Origin: Propionibacteriaceae bacterium
Lineage (GTDB): Bacteria > Actinomycetota > Actinomycetes > Propionibacteriales > Propionibacteriaceae
DNA length: 44,609 nt
Direction: 5' to 3'
Assembly (NCBI GenBank): GCA_030537675.1
Contig: JAUNVL010000012.1
Location: forward strand, 1-44,609
The first letter of the stretch is position 1. Each line of letters begins with the position of its first letter. The translations under genes and the position numbers were made by a program. Positions 1-8,723 of this stretch are shown here, one piece after another. Below the pieces are notes generated by a model. It was not told the origin of the DNA. It saw only the letters and a program-made list of their open reading frames with translations, and did not search any database.

Positions 1-1887
1 GGGGTGGTGGTGTTCCACGAGCAGGTCATCATGCTGATCTCCATCGCCACCGGCTGCTCGCTGGCCCAGGGCGACGAGGTGCGCCGCGCGCTGGGCGACA
101 AGCAGGGCCAGGAGGAGGTCAGGCAGTGGCTGTGGCCGCGCGCACAGGCAAGGGGCTACAGCGAGCCGATCATCGAGGAGTTGTGGGGCATCCTCGTGGC
201 CTTCGCCTCCTTCGGGTTCTGCAAGGCCCACGCGGCCGCGTTCGCGCTGCCCACCTACCAGTCGGCGTGGCTGAAGCGGCACTATCCGGCGCACTTCATC
301 TCCGGGATCCTCACCCATGACCCGGGCATGTACCCCAAGCGGTTGCTGCTGGAGGAAGCCCGACGCATGGGCATCCAGGTGCTCGGTCTGGACGTCAACC
401 AGAGCGACGGCACCTACCACGTGGAGCGCGTGGACGGGGACGAGGAGGCGCTCAACCTGAACGGCACCGCGCTGCCACCGTCGTGGCGGCTCACGGGATG
501 GGACAGCACCAGCACGGGGCCACCGGGTGCTTGGGTGACACCGGGTGCGGGGGAGGGGAAGCCTGCCGCACCCACACCACCATCACTGGCCGGATTGCCC
601 GTGGCGGTCAACGGCCTGCCCACCATTTCCGGATGGGGCATCCGGCTCTCACTCGCGGACGTGAAGGGCATGGGCGAGGCGGAGATCGAGCGGATCGTCG
701 CCGGCCAGCCGTATGCGTCCCTCAGCGACTTCTGGTCGAGGGCCGCCGTCGACCAGCCCGTGGTGGAGCGGCTCATCCTGGCCGGCGCCTTCGACAGGAT
801 CTACGGCATTGGGCGGCACGCCGCAGTCGCCCGACATGACCAGGTGACCCGCCGCGACCTGCTGCTGGCACTGGCAGACCTGCACCGCATGCGACGCGTC
901 GAGGACCGCACCCGCTCGCGAGCGGGTGGACGCCGTCGCATCACCACGTTGCAGGGCATCGAGGATCCGGGCGCACTGGCCCGCGCCCAGAGCCAGAAAA
1001 CCATCGTCCCCGCGGACCAGGCTGCGCAGGGGGCGTTCGACTTCACCGACGGCGAGGAGGCGGTGGACGTGGTGGCCACCGGCCTGCCTGAGATGGACGA
1101 TGACCAGAGACTGCGCTCCGAACTGGAGATCCTGGGTCTGGACGCCAGCCAGCACATCATGGAGCGCTACCTGCCATTCCTCCGCGCCTTCGGCGCCACC
1201 AGCTCACAGCGGCTGCTGCAACAACGCAACCGCTCGGAGGTGTTCATCTGCGGGGTGAAGGTGGCCACGCAGACGCCGCCCGTGCGCTCGGGCCGGCGCG
1301 TGGTGTTCCTGACCCTCGACGACTCCACCGGCCCCAGTGATGCCACGTTCTTCGAGGACGCGCAGGGCCCGTACGCATCGACGGTGTTCAACAGTTGGAT
1401 GTTGATGGTGCGCGGCGTCATCCGCCGCACGGGTCCCCGCGGCATTTCGATCCGGGCCACCGGTGCGTGGGACCTCGGGCTGCTGTACGACGCCTGGCGC
1501 AGTGCGCTGGACGTCGGAGCCACCGCAGACGAGGCACTGGCGGCGGCCCGGGAGATCGTCGAGGCCGAACCCATTGGTTTCGGTCCCGTGGGGGAGTGGA
1601 TCCCGGATGACTGGGGTGCCAATGGCGAGCAGGAGCGGCGGGAGGCCAGAGCAGCCATGCGGAAGGCGTCGGGCGAAGAGGCGGAGGAGCCCGTGCCCGA
1701 AGGCTTCGAGCCGCCACCGGATCCCCAGGAACACACCCGGGCGGGCGGTATGGGGCGCAGGCGCGTGCTGGTGCACGCCAGCGGGTTCGAGCAGTCGCCC
1801 TACGCCGACATCAAGCCACAGGGCACCAGTGCCGCCGAGGCGCCACGCAAGCTGTGGCACTCCAGCCCCGGAAGTTCAGGAAGGTGA
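1..1887 (+). CDS. dnaE2: Error-prone DNA polymerase III alpha subunit DnaE2 (5' truncated by window edge)
   Basis: Replicative-type (C-family) polymerase used in damage-induced, mutagenic translesion synthesis. The reading frame is open from base 1, so the N-terminal PHP domain and most of the palm lie upstream; the last 628 residues are visible. They begin with the DnaE signature FHEQVIMLISIATGCSLA and continue with FGFCKAHAAAFALPTYQ, then helix-hairpin-helix-like sequence, and an OB fold (about residues 410-490, starting VFICGVKVATQT). The tail ends in KLWHSSPGSSG, which resembles the DnaE2 C-terminus as I remember it, so the 3' end looks intact. A proline- and glycine-rich stretch at about visible residues 148-212 looks like an insertion before GIRLSLADVKGM. 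The stop lies 12 bp before dinB, suggesting one transcript. Replicative DnaE1 is the alternative, but the short C-terminus and the dinB neighbour favour DnaE2. Confidence 0.88.
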   Translation, partial: GVVVFHEQVIMLISIATGCSLAQGDEVRRALGDKQGQEEVRQWLWPRAQARGYSEPIIEELWGILVAFASFGFCKAHAAAFALPTYQSAWLKRHYPAHFISGILTHDPGMYPKRLLLEEARRMGIQVLGLDVNQSDGTYHVERVDGDEEALNLNGTALPPSWRLTGWDSTSTGPPGAWVTPGAGEGKPAAPTPPSLAGLPVAVNGLPTISGWGIRLSLADVKGMGEAEIERIVAGQPYASLSDFWSRAAVDQPVVERLILAGAFDRIYGIGRHAAVARHDQVTRRDLLLALADLHRMRRVEDRTRSRAGGRRRITTLQGIEDPGALARAQSQKTIVPADQAAQGAFDFTDGEEAVDVVATGLPEMDDDQRLRSELEILGLDASQHIMERYLPFLRAFGATSSQRLLQQRNRSEVFICGVKVATQTPPVRSGRRVVFLTLDDSTGPSDATFFEDAQGPYASTVFNSWMLMVRGVIRRTGPRGISIRATGAWDLGLLYDAWRSALDVGATADEALAAAREIVEAEPIGFGPVGEWIPDDWGANGEQERREARAAMRKASGEEAEEPVPEGFEPPPDPQEHTRAGGMGRRRVLVHASGFEQSPYADIKPQGTSAAEAPRKLWHSSPGSSGR

Positions 1888-1899
1888 TGACAACCCGGT

Positions 1900-3084
1900 A
1901 TGAAGACGATCCTGCATGTGGACATGGACGCGTTCTACGCCTCCGTGGAGATGGCCCGTGACCCATCACTGACGCACGTCCCCATGTTCGTGGGTGGTGC
2001 CGCGCGTGGTGTGGTGCTCTCCGCCAACTACCCGGCCCGCGTCTACGGCATCAGTGGAGGCATGCCGTCCACCCGTGCCCGGCGACTGTGCCCGCACGTG
2101 GCGGTGGTGCACCCGGACTTCGACCACTACCAGGAGGTGTCCAAGGCCGTGACGGAAGTGTTCGACACCCTCACGGACAAGGTGGAGATGGCCTCCATCG
2201 ACGAGGCATTCATCGACCTGACCAGCGCCCTGCGGCGGCTCGGTGGCGATGCGGCCGCGGTCGCGGAGGGTGTGCGGGCCCAGGTGATGGACGAGCAGAA
2301 GATCCCCTGCTCCATCGGTATCGGGCCCAGCAAGTTCATTGCGAAACTCGCCTCCAAGGAGGCGAAGCCCGATGGGTTGAAGGTGGTGCGTCCCGACGAC
2401 GTGATCTCGTTCCTGCACCCGTTGCCCGTCGATGCCATCTGGGGGGTGGGGGAGGTGACGGCCGAGAAGCTGCGGCGGCTGGGGCTGATGAGTGTGCGCG
2501 ACATCGCCAATACGCCACGCTCCACGCTGCAGCGGGCGCTGGGAGACGGGCAGGGCGGAATGTTGTTCGACCTCGCATGGGGTCAGGACGACAGGTCGGT
2601 GCTGTCCCGCGAACCCGCCGAGCGCAGCATCGGATCCCAGGAGACCTTCGGACGTGACACCGACGACGAGGAGGTGGTGGCCACCGAGATCCTGCGGATG
2701 GCGGCGCGGACGGCGTCCCGGATGCGGGCCCAGTCCATGGTGGGGCGGGTGGTGACGCTGTCGCTCCGGTTTGCTGACTTCACCACGATCACGCGCACCG
2801 GCACCCTCAAGGCACCCACGGACCTGACCGGTGACATCCATGCCGAGGCCATGCGGCTGTGGCGCAAACTGCACCTGCAACGCGCCCGTATCAGGCGGGT
2901 GGGGGTACGGGTGGAGAAGTTGGCGGACAAGGACGACACGTACATGCAGCCTGCCCTGGATGAACCCAGCCATGGATGGGAGCAGGCTGAACGCGCCGTC
3001 GACCTTGCAGTGCTGCGGTTCGGGCCCGCAGCAGTGCAACGCGCCCGCTTGACCAAGCGCGTCGGACGTACCCCGGTGGGGTGA
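1900..3084 (+). CDS. dinB: DNA polymerase IV (Y-family, DinB)
   Basis: Y-family polymerase that copies past damaged bases with low fidelity. The protein has 394 residues. The metal-binding acidic residues are all present: Asp8 in DMDAFYASVE, and Asp101-Glu102 in SIDEAFID. This is therefore a catalytic DinB rather than the inactive ImuB that partners DnaE2 in mycobacteria. The palm/fingers motif SIGIGPSKFIAKLASKEAKP and the helix-hairpin-helix IWGVGEVTAEKLRRLG follow, then a little-finger domain. I see no clear C-terminal clamp-binding QxxLF motif. The ATG start is supported by AGGAAGGTGAT about 11 bp upstream, which overlaps the dnaE2 stop. The two genes are probably co-transcribed. The stop codon is only 3 bp from that of the convergent DUF3040 gene. 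Confidence 0.93.
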   Translation: MKTILHVDMDAFYASVEMARDPSLTHVPMFVGGAARGVVLSANYPARVYGISGGMPSTRARRLCPHVAVVHPDFDHYQEVSKAVTEVFDTLTDKVEMASIDEAFIDLTSALRRLGGDAAAVAEGVRAQVMDEQKIPCSIGIGPSKFIAKLASKEAKPDGLKVVRPDDVISFLHPLPVDAIWGVGEVTAEKLRRLGLMSVRDIANTPRSTLQRALGDGQGGMLFDLAWGQDDRSVLSREPAERSIGSQETFGRDTDDEEVVATEILRMAARTASRMRAQSMVGRVVTLSLRFADFTTITRTGTLKAPTDLTGDIHAEAMRLWRKLHLQRARIRRVGVRVEKLADKDDTYMQPALDEPSHGWEQAERAVDLAVLRFGPAAVQRARLTKRVGRTPVG

Positions 3085-3087
3085 GAC

Positions 3088-3471
3088 CTAGAGGTCGCCA
3101 CCCTCCTGGCGCTTGCGCCAACGCTCCTCGAGCTTCTCCATGAAGTCCTGGCTGGCGGGCTTGGGCGGGGGCGGCGGTGGTGAGGTGCGGCCTGCCGGCT
3201 GCCCCTCAACGCGCTGCCATGAGCTCACCCCGATGATGGTCGCGGCGAGCATCACCACGAACCCCACGATGCTGACGGCAGGGTGAATCTGTACCCCTGC
3301 CACCAGGAGCAACAGTCCGAGAACAAATCCCACACCCGCCAACGTGGCGCGTCGACGGTGGATGCGAACCCCACCAGCCCCGCTCAGCGTTTGGGCGAAT
3401 TTGGGGTCCTCGGCCATGAGGGACGCCTCGAGCTGTTCCAACAGCTTGCGTTCCTGTTCTGAAAGGGCCAT
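3088..3471 (-). CDS. DUF3040 domain membrane protein
   Basis: Small actinobacterial membrane protein of unknown function, 127 residues. The N-terminus MALSEQERKLLEQLEASL is the family hallmark, followed by a basic patch (HRRRATLAG) and two membrane segments at about 43-60 and 64-84. The C-terminal tail is proline-rich, then charged. The ATG is preceded by a purine-rich GAGGGAG about 8 bp upstream. It is the last gene of the minus-strand series that starts with moxR, 70 bp after the transglutaminase gene. DUF3040 genes often lie near mraZ in actinobacteria; here three envelope-related genes separate them. No function can be assigned. Confidence 0.8.
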   Translation of the reverse strand: MALSEQERKLLEQLEASLMAEDPKFAQTLSGAGGVRIHRRRATLAGVGFVLGLLLLVAGVQIHPAVSIVGFVVMLAATIIGVSSWQRVEGQPAGRTSPPPPPPKPASQDFMEKLEERWRKRQEGGDL

Positions 3472-3541
3472 ACCGATCTCCCTCGCCTCGATCCGGCTGA
3501 TGCACTTGATTGTATGTCCGGTTCACGCTTCACGGAAGCCA

Positions 3542-5707
3542 TCACCCCACCCGCATGCGCGAAGGCAGCAATGATGATGGCAGAAGCAGTGCTTGCGCCT
3601 GCTTGTCGCCGGGCTGATTCCGGAGCAGATCGCGCCGGAAATCCTTCACAAGGGACGCCAGATCCGCCGTGTCCGCGCCGTCCCGGGCGTAGCGGGCACG
3701 CTGGACCGTGCCAGCCACCACTGCCAGCTGTGAGGCGGTGGCAGGCTCCAGATGTTTGGTGAGTTCCTCCACGGCCAGCTCCGGCGACGATCCGCTCCAC
3801 GGCAGGCCGATGTCCATGAAGAGGGCCTGCACCTCGCGCCACGCACCCTCTGCCATGGCGGCTGGCTCCTGACCGGAGCGGAGCCGCCACTGCCGCAGGA
3901 CGGTGCGGCTGGCGATGGGAAGGGCCAACAGCACGGCAACCCCCAGCAACAACAACCAGCCCGCGAGGTTTGCATTGTCGGAGGATTCCGTCGATGGGGT
4001 CGGCGACACGGTCGGCTCATCCGTGGGTTCCACGGGGATGGTGGGGGGTGCACTGGGTGCCGCCGGGCTGACGCTCCCCGATGCCGTCGGGGCCGAGGTG
4101 GGCTCGATGTCGGGATCGGTGTATCCGGGCGGCCCTGCGACGGACTTCGTCGGCTCGAACGGAACCCATCCCAGGTCCTCGAAGTACAGCTCCGGCCACG
4201 AGTGCATGTTGTGGGTGGTGACCACCCACTCGTCACCGTCGCGCGTGCCGGGGGTGAAGCCAATGGCCATGCGAGCGGGGATGCCCTGCAGGCGGGCCAT
4301 CGTGATCATGCCGGCGGCGAAGTGGATGCAGTAGCCCGAGCGGTCCACCAGCAGGAAGTCGCTGATGTCGTCCATGCCTGCGGTGTCCGGGGCGCTCAGG
4401 CTGTAGGCGAACTCCTCGGAGCGCAGGAAGCTCTGGATGGCCAGCGCCTTCTGCCCGTCGGTGGTCGCGTCGGCCGTGACCGTCTCCGTCAGGGTCACGA
4501 CGTCGGCATCGAGGCCTTCAGGAACGATGAGGGCCTCGTCGCCGGGCGGATTCGTGCCAGCCGTCGCCGCTTCGATTTCCTCCCGGCTCGGCTCGGGCAC
4601 GGTGGAGGAGACCTCGTACTCCAGACCAGCGGTCTGCTCGGTGCGGTTGTTCCCAGTGGCCACGATGCTCATGGTGTTGCGTTCGAACGCCCAGCTGCCG
4701 TCGGCGCTGAAACGGTCGACGGCGAACGGTGCGGGAAGGTATTCCGAGGGCATCAACATGCGGACGGTGGTGTCGACGCGCCGTCCCGGGGCCGTATAGG
4801 CAGAGCTCAGCCCAGTGGTCGACAGCTGCATGGCCGTGAGCTGTGCACCGGTGGTGCTCAGCCGCGTCAACGCAACGGTTCTCAGGTAGACGGGTGTCTC
4901 GGAGTCGGTGCTGTAGCGCAGCACCTCCTGCTCCGCCGGGCGACGCAGGTTCTCGTTCAGCGTGATCTTGGGGTCGGAGAGTTCGATGGGCGCGTTGCCA
5001 CCGGTCTGCAGCCATGGCTGCTTCTCCCCGAGTGGGACGAGGTTCGTGAGCACGGGTGTGACGACGACGGCCACCAGCAGCATCACCAGAGCAATCGCCA
5101 GACGTGACGGTTCGAACCACCGCTGGCTGCGATTGACGCCGGGCAGGTGCGTGCTCACCACAAGGATGAGCGAATATCCGAGGGCGATCGCTGCAAAGGC
5201 CGGCCACTCCAGGTCGGTGGGCAGGGTCAGGGCGCTCACGCCGTAGAGGACTCCCAGCGGCGCGAGTGCCCAAGCCGGTTGTTCCAACAGATTGACCAGC
5301 ACCTCGATGGCCACCACCACGAGGGCGAGGATGCACAACAGCAACCACACCAGCCCCGCGTCCGTGGGCAGGGGTGTGCCGCTGTTGCGCACGACGGACG
5401 TGCCCAACTGGCCCAGCAGGTAGAGCGGCTGGTACCACGGGCTGTCCGGATCGGCCGGCGTGGGCGCCTGCCGCAATCCCAGCCACAACAGCAGGAGGGC
5501 CATGCCGAGGCTTTGGCCCACCAGCGTCACGATGCGGGGCAGGTTCAGCAGCACTCCGAGCGTGCCGAGTACTGCCGCGACCCCCACCACCGCCGGGATC
5601 CACGTGGCATAGCTGGTGTCCGCGAACATGGGGCGCAGGGTCCACGCGGTCAGCCACACGGCGATCGCGATGGCGGGGGAGTTCAGTGCACTGTGGTTGA
5701 ACCTCAT
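3542..5707 (-). CDS. Transglutaminase-like membrane protein (TgpA type)
   Basis: Polytopic membrane protein with an extracytoplasmic transglutaminase-like (papain-fold) domain, 721 residues from the chosen start. Residues about 1-200 hold several hydrophobic helices (TgpA N-terminal/DUF3488 type). A soluble region follows with the catalytic triad context: Cys460 in RSGYCIHFAAGM, His502 in HNMHSWPEL and an acidic residue in FEDLGW. A Pro/Ser/Thr-rich linker, one more membrane helix (LAGWLLLLGVAVLLAL) and a cytoplasmic DUF4129-like tail complete it. The start is the ATG that overlaps the DUF58 stop (ATGA); an upstream GTG would add 11 residues inside that gene. The moxR-DUF58-transglutaminase order is a widespread cassette. 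Substrate unknown. Confidence 0.87.
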   Translation of the reverse strand: MRFNHSALNSPAIAIAVWLTAWTLRPMFADTSYATWIPAVVGVAAVLGTLGVLLNLPRIVTLVGQSLGMALLLLWLGLRQAPTPADPDSPWYQPLYLLGQLGTSVVRNSGTPLPTDAGLVWLLLCILALVVVAIEVLVNLLEQPAWALAPLGVLYGVSALTLPTDLEWPAFAAIALGYSLILVVSTHLPGVNRSQRWFEPSRLAIALVMLLVAVVVTPVLTNLVPLGEKQPWLQTGGNAPIELSDPKITLNENLRRPAEQEVLRYSTDSETPVYLRTVALTRLSTTGAQLTAMQLSTTGLSSAYTAPGRRVDTTVRMLMPSEYLPAPFAVDRFSADGSWAFERNTMSIVATGNNRTEQTAGLEYEVSSTVPEPSREEIEAATAGTNPPGDEALIVPEGLDADVVTLTETVTADATTDGQKALAIQSFLRSEEFAYSLSAPDTAGMDDISDFLLVDRSGYCIHFAAGMITMARLQGIPARMAIGFTPGTRDGDEWVVTTHNMHSWPELYFEDLGWVPFEPTKSVAGPPGYTDPDIEPTSAPTASGSVSPAAPSAPPTIPVEPTDEPTVSPTPSTESSDNANLAGWLLLLGVAVLLALPIASRTVLRQWRLRSGQEPAAMAEGAWREVQALFMDIGLPWSGSSPELAVEELTKHLEPATASQLAVVAGTVQRARYARDGADTADLASLVKDFRRDLLRNQPGDKQAQALLLPSSLLPSRMRVG

Positions 5708-6954
5708 GCTGCCTCCACGCGTGCCATCAGGCGGTCCCACGCCTCGACGACGGATTCATCGGGCTGGTGGTGGTGCAGGATCCAGCCGGAAGCAGTGAGG
5801 AGGCGGCAGGCCGCGCGGTGGTCGTCGGAGCGTGTCCCATCGATGCCCCAGGTGCGCGCATCGGGGACCAGGGCTGAGGCCTGCTGCATCCGGTTGCCGA
5901 CGGCGGTGAGTGCCGCGGCGTCGGTGGCGCCCAACAGTCCGAGGACCGCGATGATCGACTGCGAGCTGCCGATGGAGTCGGAGTGGGAGAGTCCGCTGCT
6001 GATGGACGAGCGTCCGGAATCCGACAGATCCACCATGGCGCCCAGCATGCGGTTGTCCGCGGAGACGCTGTCCGCGTGGACGGGGGAGAAGATCTCGGTC
6101 TCTGCGGACACGATGGTGACCCGGCACCGTGACGACATCAGCGTGGACGCGATGGAGGCGACGGCGGAGATGGACCATTCGAAGCCGCCGTCGGGCCCGG
6201 AACCCATGTGGGCCGCGCCCCGGTTGTCCACGACCAGCGTGACCGAGGGGTCCCAGGGCTGCTCCTCGACCCGGACCATGAGTTCGTCCTGCTTGGCGGT
6301 CATGCGCCAGTGGACGCGGCGCAGATCGTCCCCCTGGCGGTGTTCCCGGACGAGGACGTCGTCCTGGCCCGAGAGCCCGATGCGCTGGGGCGTGGTGTCC
6401 CCGGTCGACCCTGCACCAATCAGACGGCGTGGCTTCGCGAGGGGGAACATGCGTGGGGTGACGCGCAGCGTTGCAGCATTGCCCGGCACCTGCCAGGCGC
6501 ACTTCGCCAGGCCGAACGGGTCGTTGTGGATGACGTCGAGCGGCCCGAGCTCGAAGTGCCCCCGGTGGTCGGCCCTCACTTCGTAGCCGACGCTCTGACT
6601 CCACCGGCCTGCGCCGTGTGCCAGGGCGAAGCGTGCGGCTGCACCCAGCGCGCCCGGGCAGGTGTCGCGGAACTCGCACGCGGAGAAGGACGCCCACTTC
6701 GAGTTCTCGATGCGCAGCTCGGCCCGTGGGTGTTCTCCCAGCGGCACCTGCTGTGGTTGGACGCTGCGCGTGACACTCAGCGTGGGGCGCAGGAGGAAGG
6801 CAGCGGCCATCCCCGCCAGGGGGAGCAGGACGAGGAGAAAACCCAGCCACACGATGTCGGGTTCGCCCACGAGGGCCGCGGCGACGACGACGCCGATCCC
6901 GACGACAACCATCGCCGAGCCCCTCCCAGTGAGCCTCACGCTACGGGTGGACAA
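5704..6954 (-). CDS. DUF58 domain membrane-anchored protein
   Basis: DUF58 protein of 416 residues. Two membrane helices lie near residues 13-52. The family core motif is clear: VREHRQGDDLRRVHWRMTAK, followed by ELMVRVEEQ and a von Willebrand A-like segment (VTLVVDNRG). DUF58 proteins are thought to act with MoxR ATPases as assembly or chaperone partners; the role here is inferred from context. It lies 4 bp after moxR and overlaps the transglutaminase gene by 4 bp. The start is uncertain. TTG at 6954 keeps the family-like N-terminus LTGRG. GTG at 6939 does too. An ATG at 6912 has the best ribosome site (GGGAGGGG, 7 bp spacing) but would remove that motif. Confidence 0.85.
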   Translation of the reverse strand: MSTRSVRLTGRGSAMVVVGIGVVVAAALVGEPDIVWLGFLLVLLPLAGMAAAFLLRPTLSVTRSVQPQQVPLGEHPRAELRIENSKWASFSACEFRDTCPGALGAAARFALAHGAGRWSQSVGYEVRADHRGHFELGPLDVIHNDPFGLAKCAWQVPGNAATLRVTPRMFPLAKPRRLIGAGSTGDTTPQRIGLSGQDDVLVREHRQGDDLRRVHWRMTAKQDELMVRVEEQPWDPSVTLVVDNRGAAHMGSGPDGGFEWSISAVASIASTLMSSRCRVTIVSAETEIFSPVHADSVSADNRMLGAMVDLSDSGRSSISSGLSHSDSIGSSQSIIAVLGLLGATDAAALTAVGNRMQQASALVPDARTWGIDGTRSDDHRAACRLLTASGWILHHHQPDESVVEAWDRLMARVEAA

Positions 6955-6958
6955 CAGA

Positions 6959-7924
<966 letters not shown>

Positions 7925-7973
7925 GCGTGGCTCCTCTGCAAGCTCCGAGCGCCAGGGCGACGCACTCCCCAGC

Positions 7974-7979
7974 AGCGTA
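7974..7979 (-). promoter_or_regulatory. Possible -10 box for the moxR cassette
   Basis: On the minus strand TACGCT (TANNNT pattern) lies about 50 bp before the moxR GTG, in the only gap upstream of the cassette. No convincing -35 was seen. Confidence 0.3.
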
Positions 7980-8050
7980 GTTGCATCCCTGCGGCCACGA
8001 CGACTCGTTGGGAACCAAGTTTGGATGTGACACGTCGTTTTCGGAATCAA

Positions 8051-8097
8051 AGTGGAGGGAAGTGGGGTATCGTGGAGCGAAATGGAGGGCCGTGGGG
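8051..8097 (+). promoter_or_regulatory. MraZ operator: five boxes at 10-bp period
   Basis: Five copies of a GTGGRG-like box start at 8052 (GTGGAG), 8062 (GTGGGG), 8072 (GTGGAG), 8082 (ATGGAG) and 8092 (GTGGGG). They are spaced exactly 10 bp apart and end about 30 bp before the mraZ GTG. MraZ proteins are known to bind spaced TGG-containing direct repeats upstream of their own operon. The one-helical-turn spacing fits binding of a multimeric ring to one DNA face. Autoregulation is inferred. Confidence 0.75.
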
Positions 8098-8111
8098 GCT
8101 CAGGGTCGACC

Positions 8112-8120
8112 AAGGAGGTG
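8112..8120 (+). promoter_or_regulatory. Strong ribosome binding site for mraZ
   Basis: AAGGAGGTG gives a near-perfect anti-16S match. GGAGG ends 9 bp before GTG 8128, which decides the start. The nearer ATG at 8121 is out of frame. Confidence 0.75.
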
Positions 8121-8127
8121 ATGGCGC

Positions 8128-8562
8128 GTGTTGATGGGGACGTACACCCCGAAGCTGGATGACAAGGGGCGCCTGATCCTCCCGGCGCGATTCCGGGACG
8201 TTTTCGATGGCGGACTCGTGGTGGCCAGAACCCAGGAGCGGGCACTGGCGATCTACCCGCAGGAGACATTCGAGCAATTGATGACCCCGTACAGCTCCGC
8301 TCCGAACACCTTGAAGCAGATCCGCGACTACCAGCGAATGATGGCAGCGGGTGCGAGTTTCGAGATCCCCGACAAGCAGGGCCGCATCACCATTCCCCCC
8401 ATGCTGCGAACCTACGCCGGGCTGGATCGCGACGTCGTCGTGATCGGTGCGTTTGATCGCGCCGAGATCTGGGACGCCACCCAGTGGCACAACTACTCGG
8501 AACAGGCCGAAGCCGGTTTTGCAGACATGAACGAGCAATTGCTGCCCCCGCCGGTGGGGTGA
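8128..8562 (+). CDS. mraZ: Transcriptional regulator MraZ
   Basis: DNA-binding repressor of the dcw cluster, 144 residues. It has two SpoVT/AbrB-like MraZ domains, one at about residues 5-47 ([21 protein letters not shown]) and one at about 76-119 ([17 protein letters not shown]). Each carries the family D-x-x-G-R-hydrophobic-x-hydrophobic-P core. Starting at GTG 8128 gives the N-terminus MLMGTYTPK, aligned with the usual MFLGTYTPK. It is the first gene of the cluster, sits immediately downstream of a five-box repeat array that is likely its own operator, and is followed by a 161-bp leader-like gap before rsmH. Confidence 0.97.
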   Translation: MLMGTYTPKLDDKGRLILPARFRDVFDGGLVVARTQERALAIYPQETFEQLMTPYSSAPNTLKQIRDYQRMMAAGASFEIPDKQGRITIPPMLRTYAGLDRDVVVIGAFDRAEIWDATQWHNYSEQAEAGFADMNEQLLPPPVG

Positions 8563-8599
8563 GCGACCCCTGGTCGGCGGTTCCCGGCCGGAATGCGGC

Positions 8600-8625
8600 C
8601 CTGACATCACTTCCCCGGTGTCAGG
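8600..8625 (+). ncRNA. mraW RNA motif-like hairpin (rsmH 5' leader)
   Basis: The gap between mraZ and rsmH contains a hairpin. CCTGACA (8600-8606) pairs with TGTCAGG (8619-8625), and the stem extends by T-G and C-G pairs to a loop ACTTCCCC. From memory, the mraW RNA motif described in actinobacteria is a single hairpin upstream of mraW (rsmH) with a conserved CUUCCCC loop. Loop sequence, position and host group all fit. Its function is unknown. Confidence 0.62.
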
Positions 8626-8723
8626 TCCACGTACCGGAAGGGAACCACTCATCAGGGGCGAAGGAGAATCCTGCAGGGGTGACGATGCCCCGGTGGGCGA
8701 TGAGGATGGAAAGAGGGGTCGAG

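Noticed and set aside
1966..3039. 357-codon minus-strand frame opposite dinB
   Set aside because: Histidine- and proline-rich shadow of dinB with no recognisable domain.
3752..5107. Long plus-strand frame opposite the transglutaminase gene
   Set aside because: Low-complexity Gly/Arg/His composition and no motifs; the minus strand encodes a clear multi-domain protein.
8121..8123. ATG immediately after AAGGAGGTG as the mraZ start
   Set aside because: It is out of frame with MraZ; GTG 8128 gives the conserved N-terminus.
8484..8723. N-terminal extension of RsmH reaching back into mraZ
   Set aside because: No homology in the extension, a good ribosome site just before ATG 8724, and the extension would cross the mraW-type hairpin.
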